Part shown: one piece after another, positions 25,902-37,450 of the stretch
Position numbering within the stretch: position 1 is the stretch's first letter
Layout of the letters: each line of letters opens with the position of its first letter
Origin: Dryobates pubescens
Lineage: Eukaryota > Chordata > Aves > Piciformes > Picidae
Length of the DNA: 64,000 nt
Reading direction: 5' to 3'
NCBI RefSeq assembly: GCF_014839835.1
Contig: NC_071644.1
Location: 4,007,266 to 4,071,265 of the forward strand
The notes under the pieces: model-generated
Told to the model about the DNA's origin: nothing
Database searches by the model: none
What the model saw: the letters and a program-made list of their open reading frames with translations, nothing else
Translations under genes and position numbers: made by a program

Positions 25902-28625
25902 GTGTGCTGCAAATGAAATCTCTTCAGACTGTGTAGACTTGTGGGGGAAAAAAGAGCATCAGTAGCTTGGCTTTAGGATGGTACCTTTTAAGAGCTGATC
26001 AGTTCAGCTCAGTTCAACAAACAGTACAAAAAAGCTAGTTACTAATGGCAGTCTGATGTTTTCACCACCAACATGAAAAATGTGTGTTTAAATATACACC
26101 AGGCTTGGCCAGGTATGTGTGCCTTGTGTAACAGCCAGCAAAGAAAGCTTTCTTATGTTCTTACAGGAGCAGGGTGAGTCTGAGTGCCAGTCCCTGAAGC
26201 TATACCTGCTTAAAGGTGCTGTTCAAAGAAATCAGTGCAGGCTTGGAGAGCAGGGCTTGGCAGGCATTGCGTCCCTGCTAGGTAGTGCTCAAATCCAGTG
26301 CAGCAAAGCTGGTTTAGTAGTGAACTGCCTTGGATAGCTCTTTGCAGCACCTTCCAAGGAATACTTATAACTTTCTGAAAGAGCCCTCCAGACCACACGA
26401 ACAACCTCTTGTCAAGAGCCTGTTTTTCTTCTCCCTGAAACCCTGCCATTTAGGCTCTGTGACCACCCTCGCTTCACAGCTCGCAGCCACACTCCCCAGT
26501 TATTGCAGGACTTGCCAGCCAGCATCAGTGTTCCTTGTTCAAGCCCCAGCCCTGACTGAGATTCTCAGTCCAAAGAATCTCTTCTTGTTTATGTAGCTCA
26601 TCCAGGCTGACATCAGCCTCCTTCAAGGCAAGAAATATGCGTGCTTTGAAAGATGTGCATCAATTCTAACTACCACCTTGTCTCTTTAATGCCACAGAAG
26701 TTCAGCTGTGAGGCTGATTTCATGCAGTCAAGACTGTCTAGGACATTTTCATTACAGAGAGCTGTATCAAAACTTCTATTTGCTCCATGAAGACACTGGT
26801 GTACTCCTGCTTTCCAGTCACAAGTGGCCACAAGGGCCCTGAGACTAACAAGAAGTTCCTCAAAAAAACCCAAACATGGATAAAACCCAAACATGGATAA
26901 ACCATGTACAGGATCAGAACCTAGGACTGTGACCCAAGCAAAATGGTCAGCAAGGAAATATAAATGAGGTGTTCTTGGTGTAGCCATGTGGTTGCAGCAC
27001 TGCTTTCAGCAATGGCTCAACTTTATGGTTTTAGGGGGTTCTGTTTGGAATAATCTAGTACAGCCACATTTTGCAGGACAAAAGGGGAGAAAAGCTTTAT
27101 TACCAGTGCAGTTCTGTCTGAAATTGTGTTGTGTGGAATATCTGAGCAATGTGTTTGAGATAAGAGAAGTTCATTCCGGTTTTGTTGCTGGCTGGTGTTT
27201 GACTCTACTTTCACTGAACTCAGATCAAGAGGTGGAGAAGCCTGGGCTGTGTGTGTCATGAGTTCAGCTTGAGGTTTGAGTCACCACAAAGCTAGCTAGA
27301 TATCTGTGATGCAGATGTAGTATTGCTGAAGAGAAAACTGCTAAACAGTTAAGCAGTTCAAGGCAGCTACTTTGCTAGCGGGCATTATGAATCACAACTG
27401 ACATTTCCTGTGGAGTTGTGCATTTCTCCACTTAAGCAGCTCTCTATCAAAATGCATTTCATCCATTAGCCCCAGCATGCTGTGTTTGGTTCCTTTGGGT
27501 GCTGGAGTTATATCTTTGACTTGCAAATGGCTGAAGAGTTGAACAAAGCAGACCTGTGCTTGGGGAGCTCTGCCCTGTCAGTTTATGGCTGTGGATTTAA
27601 TGGTTTCATACAAATTTCATGGCCGGTACTTGCGCACCTCAGTAATTCCCTGCACAGCACGGCAGGTCGTTTCTTCCCACATATGAGCTTTGGGTTTAGA
27701 AGCACAGTGGATAATAACCATAAAAGTTTCAGTTACTATAAATATGTAATACTTATGAATGATTGAGGGCCAGATTTTTAAGCAAAGTGGTAGAGCTGTG
27801 TGAAATGAAGACCACTCTGTATAATTTTCTGGGCTGCAGTGTAAATGTTAGATGGGCTTTGTGAGCTGGTAAGATGCAAGCCTGATTGGAGTTTGCATTG
27901 AAAACATCAGCATGTGGGGAACAAATAGAAGAAATACACTTTTTATAGTCATTTGGGCAGTTAAATTAATCTGGACTGAGTTCCTCGTGGATAGAAGGAT
28001 TTCTCTATCCCCCAGTCTTCATTCCATTGTACAGCACACCTTCTTGATAGCTTATTTTAAAGGGGTTTTTTTCCAAGCACTAGCAGCTGGCAGTGTTTCA
28101 ATGACTACTTTCACCTATTTTGCTTTCAGGTTTGTTTGGTTTTCTTCTAATTGCCTTTCATCTCCCTGGGGCTTTGAAGAAAAAACAAGCCAAAAAAACC
28201 CCCACATATCATTCCTCATTGAATTAATCAGAGCTCTAGCACCTCTGAAAGATTCCATTAACAATGCTGCTTTCTGAGTCCTGCAGCCAGCTGAGGCTCT
28301 ATGCGCCTCCTGCTTTCTCATGGCTCACAGAGCAATGTAAGAATCACTTTGCCAGTAGGGGCCACTGTTGCTCCACACACCCTTCTGTGTCATGCAGTTG
28401 AAAAGCCAACCTTGAAAAAAACAAACCTAAATCACAGGGACTAAAATGTGCAGAGGTAAAAATGTACAGACCATGGCCAGAGGCTTCTCCATGCCAACGC
28501 TATCTGCATCATCTTGTTCCTAAAAGTAATTATATTGCTGCTAATCTGGAGAGCAAAACTGATGAAGATGGAAATATGCATTGAATTAATTCCAGATACA
28601 GTTAATCTAAGACTTTTACTTATAC
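25902..28625. other. Intergenic, no gene seen
   Basis: No supported exon. A 17-bp 'AAACCCAAACATGGATAAA' duplication occurs near 26868-26900. Open frames up to 121 codons lack signatures. Confidence 0.5.
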
Positions 28626-29130
28626 TAGAATGGTTTGGGTTTGAAGCAACACTTTAAAAGATCATCCAGTTTCAAACCCCCTGCCATGGGCTGGGACACC
28701 TTCCACTAGAACAGGTTGCATCCAACCTGGCCTTGAACACCTCCAGGGAGGGGGCATCAACAACCTCCCTGGGCAACCTGTTCTAGTGTCTCACCACCCT
28801 CACTGTGAATAATTTCTTCCTATTCTCCAGCCTAAATCTCCCCTCCTCAAGCTTCAATCCATTTCCCCTCGTCCTGTCACTACAAGCCCTTGTATAAAAG
28901 TCCCTCCCCAGCTCTCCTGTAGCCCCTTTCAGGAACTGGAAGGCTGCTCTGAGGTCTCCCCACAGCCTTCTCTTTTCCAGGCTGAACAGCCCCAGCTCTC
29001 TTAGCTTGTCCCCACAGGGGAGGTGCTCTGATCATCTTGGCCTCTGGACCCATTCCAATAGTTCAATGTCCTTGTACTGGGGGTACAAGAACGGGCTGCA
29101 GTGCGGCCGGTGGAGTCTCACCAGAGCAGG
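28626..29130 (-). repeat. CR1 LINE 3' fragment (long)
   Basis: Minus-strand CR1: 3' UTR 'CAACACTTTAAAAGATCATCC', then 'CTTGAACACCTCCAGGGAGGG', through to the ORF2 segment 'AGTGCGGCCGGTGGAGTCTC'. It is relatively intact across its ~500 bp. Confidence 0.93.
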
Positions 29131-29898
29131 TTTATAGTTGAGCCTCAGACCAGTAGCAGCAGAGCCTTGCAAAGATCTCCTCTGGACTAAGTGTGATTTA
29201 AATGCAGAAGTTGCACTTCAGTGCCATAAAACTTTGGATTTCTGCCAGCACTTTTTTACACAGGCTGTTCAGATATTTTCTCAACTTGGTAAAGTACCAC
29301 AGGCCTACCCAGCAGTACAAAGGCCACCCACAGCTCTTTCTTCTAGGTTTACTGTTTGGTAATGTCAGGTCAGCTAATGCAGTTCACTTTGCAGCTTATC
29401 TACATTAAGCACCATTCAGTATGTAAAGCCAAGGGTAATCAAGGTCTGCTTCCTTACTGCATTAGGGGAAACCTTGGTTCACCTTGTCCTTAGGTATATA
29501 GCTCCTTCAAATGTTTATTTTATTCTTGGGTGTTTCAGACCCATTATGGAATAACAGAAGTTTCTTTTCTGCTCTTTCTTCAAAGAAATGTAGAGCAAGC
29601 TGTGTAAAAAATTTTAAAACCCCAGCTGACAAAGCAAGTAAGAGATTTATATCTTTCAGGTTCAGTCCCACTCTGGTTGGGGTTTTTTTTTCTTACTGCA
29701 ACTATTCTTGGCTAGAAACCAACAGATGAAAATTTTGGGTTCAGTGATTTAATATTTTCTGAAATATTCCCAGCCACCTGCAAGTCTGAACGTCACCCAG
29801 CCAGTTCTTGTAGCTAGTTGACAGCCCTCTGCCTGTATAACCTAATTCTCATTCCTTCTGCAAGGAACAGATCGCTCTTACGTCGGTGAGCAGCAAGC
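29131..29898. other. Intergenic between CR1 and CFAP107 3' end
   Basis: No supported exon. The interval ends at the CFAP107 poly(A) signal. Confidence 0.5.
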
Positions 29899-29904
29899 TT
29901 TATT
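29899..29904 (-). terminator. CFAP107 poly(A) signal
   Basis: AATAAA on the minus strand, only about 30 nt after the CFAP107 stop codon, giving a very short 3' UTR. Confidence 0.6.
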
Positions 29905-29933
29905 AAGTAGTGCTTAAGATCCCCCTAAGCAGT

Positions 29934-32178
29934 TTACACGGAGGTGTCACTGGCATTTTTGCTTCTCATCAGTTGGCCAATGGCTTGTAGATGAGTCTGA
30001 GCCCCTTCATAGTCGAGGGTCTGACTAATATTTTGGGGAAGTTGTGCCTGGTTGGAAAGGAGAGAAGGTTTAGCTGGTTGTCTCTGATGACGAGTAACAA
30101 GAGCAGAAATTGGTGGCTTTTCGTAGGAGATGGTGTAGACGCTCTTCATCACTCCATCATCTTTCCCAAACCATTTCTCCAACAGGTACTCATAAAGGCC
30201 ATAGTTTTTGGGTGGTTCTGAGGCAGGAAATAATTGAATGTTACAAATGATTAGAATGAAATTTTTGGTCCTTGTGGTTTTACTCCACAGTTGTCATGGA
30301 GAATATTTGTACTTTTTTCACAGCGTAATAAGGACAAAACAGATCTTGTTGTTCCCAGGGCATGTGTGCCTGGCCTCTGGCTGAAGGGAAAGGCATTGTC
30401 AAATATTGATGGGACAGCAACAAGGGTATAAATATAAGGAGCTGTGATTCTTCATAGTCTCTCTGGTAGATACTAAAAAGCAGAGCTGCACATGTCACTT
30501 AAATTCAGAAACATGAATTCTGCTAGTTGGTTCTCACAGCTCTCCTTGTTTGCAGCCTTGCATTATTGCATAAGGGAAAGAACATTGCTCATTGACACAA
30601 TCCTTCACTGCTTCCTGTGCTGCTTAAGTATTGTTGTGTGGATAACATTTCCACTTTAGCAGTCTGAAAAATAAGCTACTGACTGGGTAAGGAAGTAGCC
30701 AAAAGTCACCACAAGATCCATTTTCAGAAGTAAAACAGCTGGGTCTAGGTCTATGTATTGATTGTTCCTGGCTCTAGGTCTATGTATTGATTGTTCCTGA
30801 CTCTAGCTCTATGTATTGACTGTTCCTGGCTCTAGGTCTATGTATTGATTGTTCCTGACTCTAGCTCTATGTATTGACTGTTCCTGGCTCTAGGTCTATG
30901 TATTGATTGTTCCTGACTCTAGCTCTATGTATTGACTGTTCCTGGCTCTAGGTCTCTGTATTGATTGTTCCTGGCTCTAAGTTTATGTATCGACTGCTCC
31001 TGGCTCCAAGTCTATATATTGACCAGTGCAGCATGTTCCATCTGAGCGAATGAATAATGCCAAAAACTACCAAGAATGGGGAAATCTGCTTTCTGAGGAA
31101 CCCAGGAAAGCTTGCGTCCATTCCAGGTGCGGAGGGGAGGCGCCACAGGGTCGTAGCAGCGTCTGTTGTATTCGTCCTCGTACTCCGATACAAAATGCCG
31201 GCTTCTCGGCTCCTCGTGATGGGTGAAGATGCACTGCATTGGCAGGCCCTGAAAGGAGATGTGCAGGAAACCATCTTCTCTGGCCACAGCGTTCAGATGG
31301 CTCAGCGTGTTTGAGAGTCAGACAGCACCACCAGCGAAACCACAACATTTCTGTCAGTTCCTACATCACTTACCATTTAATCCCTGAAAATAAAGGCATT
31401 TGCATTTCAGCCAAAGCAAATGCCCAGTTAAATTAGCAGCTGCATCTGTGTGTCATGAGATCTGATTAGTCTGATTTCAACACATGCATCAGGGATTTGC
31501 AGATGCATTTAAGATGCCTGCAAACATAAAGCTGATTGTCTGGTGCTGCTTAAGGGGTTCATTGCGCACTAGCATTACACATGCCACCTTCCAATTGTCT
31601 GTCAGGAGAGAATGGTAAGAATATTTGGGGGTGGAGAGGCACCTTGCAAATGATACTTGTGGGAAAAGTATTGTTGTGAAAGATCTGGGGCTCAAGTCAG
31701 TAGAGTTTGTTCCTATGAACTGGAGATACACTGATGAAAATGATTCTCATATTGTAGCCCATAGATGTCCTAAAGACACAACACCCAGTCCTTGCTGGTA
31801 GTAACAAGCTGATTTTCTTCATGTGCCCTGGGCACCCCCTGAGGCAGAGATTGGAAACAGCCAGAGTACCAAAAAGTATGTTGTCTACCTCTGAAAGGCA
31901 TCCTACATGAATCAAACGTACAAGAGAGATCTGGATGCTGTAAACTGGCCATGGAGCTGCACAATCCCAGCTTGGTGGGGTTTGGAAGGGACCTCTGGGG
32001 ATCCTGCACTGTACTCCATGACTGCAGTGGTGTATGACCTCCCCAGCACTGCTTCTGACCCACTCTGTTCCCACTTCTACACTTATCTTACCCTTATCCT
32101 GTCTTCTAGCCAGTTTCCAATGAGTACTTCAGATGAGTATCTGGGTTGAACTTTCCACCAATTTTCTCCTGATGCCAT
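29934..32178 (-). CDS. CFAP107: CFAP107 (C1orf158), cilia microtubule inner protein
   Basis: Cilia- and flagella-associated protein 107 lines the inside of axonemal doublet microtubules in motile cilia. Three coding exons are recognised. The first (32092-32178) starts MASGENWWKV and contains SSEVLIGNWLED, matching the family N terminus, with donor GTAAGA after it. A middle exon (31071-31248) runs from GLPMQC through THHEEPRSRHF, EYEDEYNRR and PPLRTWNG to DFPIL, with donor GTAGTT. The last exon (29934-30217) begins EPPKNYGLYEYL, has SVYTISYEKPP, and ends DTSV. Phases are 0 at the start of the middle exon and 1 at its end, and they join cleanly. Family proteins have roughly 35 more residues between the first two segments; that exon was not found in 31249-32091. 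Neighbour order (LRRC38, CFAP107, AADACL4 cluster) matches human 1p36.21. The ATG is only ~690 bp downstream of the copy E stop. Confidence 0.88.
30742..31031. repeat. 29-bp minisatellite, about 10 units, dimeric order
   Basis: Tandem units of 29 bp, consensus about 'CTCTAGGTCTATGTATTGATTGTTCCTGG'. Units 2-7 alternate between a 'GGTCTATGTATTGATTG' type and an 'AGCTCTATGTATTGACTG' type, giving three near-perfect 58-bp dimers. The rightmost units (after 30974) are more diverged. The array lies in the last CFAP107 intron and begins about 35 bp past the splice donor at 31071. Confidence 0.95.
31963..32012 (-). repeat. Short CR1 3' UTR remnant in CFAP107 intron
   Basis: 'AATCCCAGCTTGGTGGGGTTTGGAAGGGACCTCTGGGGATCC' resembles the reversed CR1 3' UTR ('GGTTGGAAGGGACCTCTGGAGATC'). 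Short and diverged. Confidence 0.55.
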
Positions 32179-32462
32179 CCTATTTCTTTCTCTCACTCTC
32201 CCTGGTTGTTGGAACTGTCCTTCAGGGACAAACTAGGGCAGGCTCTTCTTCTGCTCCTCCCTTTGTGTTTGCTATCCCCATGGTAGCTGCCATTCCAGTC
32301 CCCATGGTGACTGTTGTTCCAGTAACCACATTCTAGGCTACATCATAGTTACTGCTGGCCAGAACAGTGGCTCCTAACCCACCAAAGTCAGCTGGGTTTC
32401 ATTCGCTTAAAGAGTTCAAAATCAGAGCACACAGTGGCTCAAAACACTATGATATATTAGGT

Positions 32463-32527
32463 CTATGGTAGGACTTGATGACATCTTAGAGGTCTTTCCC
32501 AGGTGAAACCATTCTATGGTTCTATAC
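32463..32527 (+). repeat. CR1 3' tail
   Basis: 'GGACTTGATGACATCTTAGAGGTCTTTCC' followed by 'ACCATTCTATGGTTCTATA' between CFAP107 and copy E. Confidence 0.75.
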
Positions 32528-32641
32528 TCCTCTGCACCACCACACCACACACACCTGCACAGCAGTCTCTCTTCCTGGTCTGTCAGGTTCTATTTTAAAC
32601 AAATGGGACAAACCAAGACGTCTGTTCAAAGTAATGTTCTT

Positions 32642-32647
32642 TTTATT
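32642..32647 (-). terminator. Copy E poly(A) signal
   Basis: AATAAA on the minus strand about 220 nt after the copy E stop codon. It is the first canonical signal downstream. Confidence 0.55.
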
Positions 32648-32864
32648 GACTTGGCTAAAGATAAGGGCTTGCAGCATGGTACAAGCTTGTGTAAGATTTG
32701 CATTCCATGTTCCAACTAACAGCTGGAATGAGGTTCTGATGAGCCTTGTTTATCATTGTTAATGGCTGCCCTTGATTGACTACTCCCCTCCTGATATTAA
32801 ATATCCTATAAAGATATTTCTCTAGGTTGAGGCATGAAGAGACCCGTGGAATCTAAGAAATTTA

Positions 32865-35800
32865 CTACAAGCTTTTCAGGAAGTTAACAACACTGTCCAG
32901 TCCCCTTTTCCCAGATGGAAATGAGAAGCCACAATAATCATACAGGCTAATGATTCCATGGAATCCATCTTCAAGGTGGTACCAGGTCACCCGGACACCG
33001 TTGTCCTCCAGTCTCTTCTTGTAAAGCAAGCCATCATCCCTCAGCACATCATACTCACAGGTCAAGATGAATGACTCGGGCAGCTGGTGAACAACAGCAT
33101 CTTCAGCCAACAGTGGACACAGGTTGGGCTCACAGAATCTTTTCACTGTCTCATAAACTTCAGCTATAAAATCAGTGGGCCTAAGTGGCTTCACACCTCT
33201 GACCTTAAATTTCTCAGGGATGTTATCTGGGCTCACCCACTTCCGGTACTTCAGCCTCATATCTGGAGGAATATGAGAGCCCTCCAAGACCTCTTGCATG
33301 TGCAGTGCATGCCCATTTAGGTACTGCAAAGCAAAGAAAGCAGCACGTTCACGGAAGAGGAGAGGGACTCCTCGGTTTTGATGGTAAGACGGCAAATTGA
33401 AGTCGAGTGCCTGAAGGCCTGGGTAGATCAAAATCTGAGCACGTAGCTTGGGGAGGTCTGATCTGCCTGCAAGGGTCTGGCTAACAGCTGCTGCTAGATT
33501 GCCCCCAGCACTGTCCCCACAGACAATTACATTAGCAGGATCCACACCATAGTGCTCTATATTCTTCATGAAGTGTATGGTGGCATTAAGACAGTCTTCA
33601 TATGCAGCAGGGTACTTGTGCTCAGGAGCTAAACGATACCTAGTGCACAAAACAGACAAGAGAAGGAAATGTCAACAGTATTAATCAGGAAATGGTATCC
33701 CATCCAGCCCTATCATTTTGGGGTGGTTTTCCTCCAGGTCAGTATATTCATTACCTCCTCAGCAGGCACTCCACAGTCAGTAATTGCAGCTAAGCTGTAA
33801 ATTGTGTATTCAATCACAAGGACTCTGAAAAGTAGGGCTGTCTCCTGATTAAGAGTCTGACCAAGACTGTCTATGTTTCTCAGTCATGCAGAAATCTCCC
33901 TGGGTGATCTTGACAGGGCAATTTAATAATTTTGTGCCTCTGCTTCCTATGTGTGAAAAGGGACTGATAAAAGTGATATTCTCACTACTTCTGTAAACCA
34001 CAATTGTTTCAAGCATCTTATTAACATGTTCAGCACAAGGGAGATTTTTTTTTTTCCTTAAGTTTTTGATTAGCTTTCACAGACTTCCTTAGAGCTAAAT
34101 ATTTCCATCTAGGTCTTTTCTGGGTATATCAGGGCATGAACAAGAGATGTTCATGAGTCAAGAGATGTGAACTCTCTGCTATCACTCTTTGTCTCTTTAT
34201 GTACTTCACTGAATGCTACAGAAACTCCACTGCAAAACAGAACATCTCCAAAACCAGTGCAGCTCTGCTGTGGCACCACACCAACAACAATCTCCACAGA
34301 ACAGAACTGGGCAGGGTTCACTTACTGAACAGACACAACTACCGATTCGCTTTCTCTGGAGAGGTAGCGGCACACTTTCTCATAGGTATCTGGGGAAAAA
34401 AGACTTTTATTAGTATTTTCAGATCAAAATGAGTATTTTCATTTCCTTCAACTTGCTGTTGTCCCAGTCTTTGAGGCAGCTAGGGAAGGTTCATTTCAGA
34501 AAGGTGTGCATCTGCATTCAGACTTCCTCCCAAATCACACACTGAAACCTCTTCTTACTTCCATTTTATAAGAAGATGAGAATTTTCTTTCTACATTATA
34601 ATTCCTCCAGCAAATATCTTACCAAGGCTTCCAAACATCCAGCCTCCTCCATGGAAGAAGATGATGCCTCTCCTTCGCCCGTTAGGGGTAGCTTTAGGCT
34701 GATAAACCCTCACAGGTACTTTGTTAAACTGCAGATCTTGGATAAAGAGCTTTGGATCCACCCCAAGCTTCCGTCCCTGCCGCACGTATCGGCCAAAAGT
34801 GAGCTGGCTGCACAGGCCGGTCTTCTCCAAAATCCTTCCCTGGTGAAGGTGAAAGAAATGAAGGCTTCTTTCAAAGTCTTGAGTTAGCCAAGGTTACATC
34901 ATACATAGAACTGCACTTAAGGGAAATTTTAAAGAAACATAGAGCTTACAAAAAAAACACCCAAATGGCACTGTTGTAAAACTTAAGTACACTGTGAGAA
35001 GGTGTCCTGGGAACAGCAGGAGAAGGAGGCCTGGTCAGAGGAGGATAATGGTTATGCAGGCACTTCCCAAACACTCTAAGTGGCTCCCTGTACACTTGGT
35101 CATTCTATAGGCTGGTTGGTCTGTGGGTTTAGCCTTGATAAACCCATGGAAAACAGTGAGGAGCAGTTACTGGTTCTCTTGGTAGGGGTGCCCAGTCCTG
35201 AGAGAGCTCAGGACACGGACAGAAAGCAGCATTAGTTTCATGTTTGAGGAAACAGCCTCAAGTTGCACCAGGGGAGGTTTAGGTTGGGCAACAAAAGCAA
35301 CTTCGTCCCTGAAAGGGTTCTCAAAGCTCCACAGGAAGGTGGTTGAATCCCCATCCCTGGAGGTGGTTAAAAGCCGCAGAGATGCGGTGCTGAGGGATGT
35401 GGTTTAGCTTCGGAGAGTTAAGAGAATGGTTGGACTCAATGATCTTAAAGGTCTTTTCCAATCAATGCAATTCTATGATTCTATGAAAAAGGAAAAGTTC
35501 TACCTTTTATGGTGCCAGCTGAAATCTGAAGAGTCAGATTGGGAAATCTAGGCTTCACGTACAGTAACTCATTCTCTGCCATCTGGTTAAAATAAAGCTC
35601 TCTGGTTTGGGAAAATCAATTTTGCCAAGTTCTCACACTCCACAGACTGTAAAACATTTATTTCCAGTACTCAAATCGAGAGTCATTCTAATTCCCCATC
35701 AGAAACCTTATACAAGCCATTGAAACTGGCTGCCTTGCAGTACACATTTTAATTGTCAGTATTGCCCTGCTCACCTTTGTGCTCATTCTTGTTTCATTTA

Positions 35801-37054
35801 TACTTGATAACAGCAGCAAACTGTCAGATATAGAAAGAGCAATAAAAGCTTTAATAGTCCTTCACTGCATAGACCAATATTCCTAAATTAGACCATAAAA
35901 CTCTGTGCATTTGCAGGTTTAAGTGCTGAGCTGTGTTGTGCGAGTTAGTTACTGCTTTTTTACACAACAGATTGAGCAAAATCAAGAAGCTTCTTTTCCC
36001 AATGCTCTTGCAAGCTAGAATCTAAAGCTGATGTAGTAAGTGAACAGACAAGAAGTTGGGATCCAAATTAATCAATGGAATCAAATTAACTGTTACAAGT
36101 CAGCTACTAATCAAAATCCCAATTTTAATACAGAGTGCAGGGTTTTCTATATCCATTCCCTTCTTGTCACCTGCCAGGGATTCAGCAGAGCTGGGTGTCT
36201 GTGTCGGTAAATATCAGGAGGGTGTAAATGGTGTAAGAAGCGTGGAGGAAAGCAAGGTCTGTGTGCTAGCAAAAGTGATCATGTGGCTCAGGGACTGAAG
36301 CAGGAAAAGTGAAGATTGAAAAAAATGTAAAAAGATGCAGCTAGTGACAGAGTTTGGGAGGGAGCTTTAAGGCCGTTTATGCAATGGTGTAAAGAAGTCC
36401 AGGGATTAAGTAAAGCAGCCCTAACCGGATTCTGTAGCATAAATGTCAGCCAAGAAGGAGCAGTTCAAGGGCTGGAGCGCGCCTTGTGCAAGGTGACTTC
36501 GCCTCAAGCTGAGGGCAGTTATCAGGGCAGTTATCACCAGCTCCGCACCGAACTGGCGGCTGAAATCGCCAGGACCGTTTGGTAATCTCTGCTATAAACC
36601 CGAACATGCTGCTTCTGAACGGGAAAATGGGTTTGCCCAGACCAGGGACAGCGTCCTGACCGAGAGCGCTCCGCTGCGGCGCTCTGTCCAGGATGCGGAG
36701 CCGCAGGGACATGCGGAGCTGCAGCCGGAATCCCGCTTTTTACCGCGCTGCGCGGCTTGCCGGCGTTTCGTGCGACCCTCGCCCCGCGGGACCCCGGCCC
36801 TGCCCAATCCTGTTAGGCAACCCCCGCTGGCCGAAAGGCTCCTCCGCTCCCCGCTCCCCGAAGCGATACGCGGAGGCGCGACTCACCAGGGCGGCCGTGC
36901 CCAGCAGCATGGCCAGGACCAGGCGCAGCTTGGCAGGCTGGTTCACCCCGGGCGGGATATCGTAGCTGGGCAGCCCGAGCAGCACGGCGGCCAGCGCCGC
37001 GGCCAGCGCTGCCAGCGGCAGCAGCAGCAGTAGCAGTGCGGGCAGCAGCGCCAT
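32865..37054 (-). CDS. AADACL4: AADACL4-like serine hydrolase, copy E
   Basis: Arylacetamide-deacetylase-like enzyme of the hormone-sensitive-lipase type alpha/beta-hydrolase family, predicted ER membrane-anchored with a lumenal catalytic domain. Four exons: 36887-37054, 34623-34839, 34326-34389, 32865-33639 (168+217+64+775 nt, 407 aa). Residues 1-28 are a Leu/Ala-rich signal anchor, followed by the family marker YDIPPGVNQP. The oxyanion motif HGGGW starts at His119. A glycosylation sequon NAT is at 168. The nucleophile is Ser193 (GDSAGG), the acid Asp347 (DVLRDDG) and the base His377 (DGFHG). These are spaced as in AADAC (189/343/373). The ATG has a strong context (GGGGCCATGG) inside a CpG island. 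The residue split across exons 3 and 4 is Gln, where the other copies have Gly. Introns hold one CR1 (35249-35485). It is the 3'-most copy of the array and all splice sites are canonical. Confidence 0.94.
35249..35485 (+). repeat. CR1 3' fragment in copy E intron 1
   Basis: 'GAAACAGCCTCAAGTTGCACC', 'GGACTCAATGATCTTAAAGG', then tail 'AATTCTATGATTCTATG'. Antisense to the host gene and diverged in its middle. Confidence 0.88.
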
Positions 37055-37450
37055 GGCCCCGCGGCCCGGCGGGGCTCCCCCGGCCCGCGGCGGGGCCCGG
37101 CAGCGGCCGCCCGCCCCGTTACCGCGGCCCGGGCCTGTGGCGTCACGGGCTCTTTGTGACAGCTCTGCAAAGCGGCCGCCGGGGTCATGGTGCGGGCGGC
37201 CAGCGAGCCCCGGGGGGGAGGCCGCGCTGCCGGCTTGAGGCGCGCTGTAATCTCCGCTCAAGGAGGCCCGGCGTGACCCGCGCCCGCCGCATCAGTGCGC
37301 TCGGCAACGGCATCGCCGCCTCCCTCCTGCAGCCCGCGTCCGGGGGTTGCGCAGAGCCGGCGCTGGGGTGCTGCGGCTGCTGCCGCCCTCTCCGAACAGC
37401 CGCACGGTCCCCAGCGCAGGGGCTGCAGGGCAGCCGGGTGTGCGCCGCAT
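36640..37450 (-). promoter_or_regulatory. CpG-island promoter of copy E
   Basis: An abruptly GC-rich, CpG-rich block surrounds copy E exon 1 (ATG at 37054) and extends about 400 bp upstream. Flanks are AT-rich. This is the usual configuration of a broadly active vertebrate promoter. Long GC-rich open frames on both strands here are composition artefacts. Confidence 0.75.

Noticed and set aside
30742-31031. CRISPR-like array (29-bp direct repeats)
   Set aside because: The 29-bp units are contiguous with no unique spacers, and the context is a vertebrate gene intron. It is a minisatellite.
31249-31316. Upstream extension of the CFAP107 middle exon (AREDGFLHISF)
   Set aside because: A good acceptor (CTCCTTTCAG) at 31249 places the exon start at GLPMQC, where family similarity also begins.
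31655-31722. Candidate missing CFAP107 exon beginning FIGTNSTDL
   Set aside because: It has an acceptor and a phase-0 opening, but resemblance to the family is weak and the following GTATCA is a poor donor.
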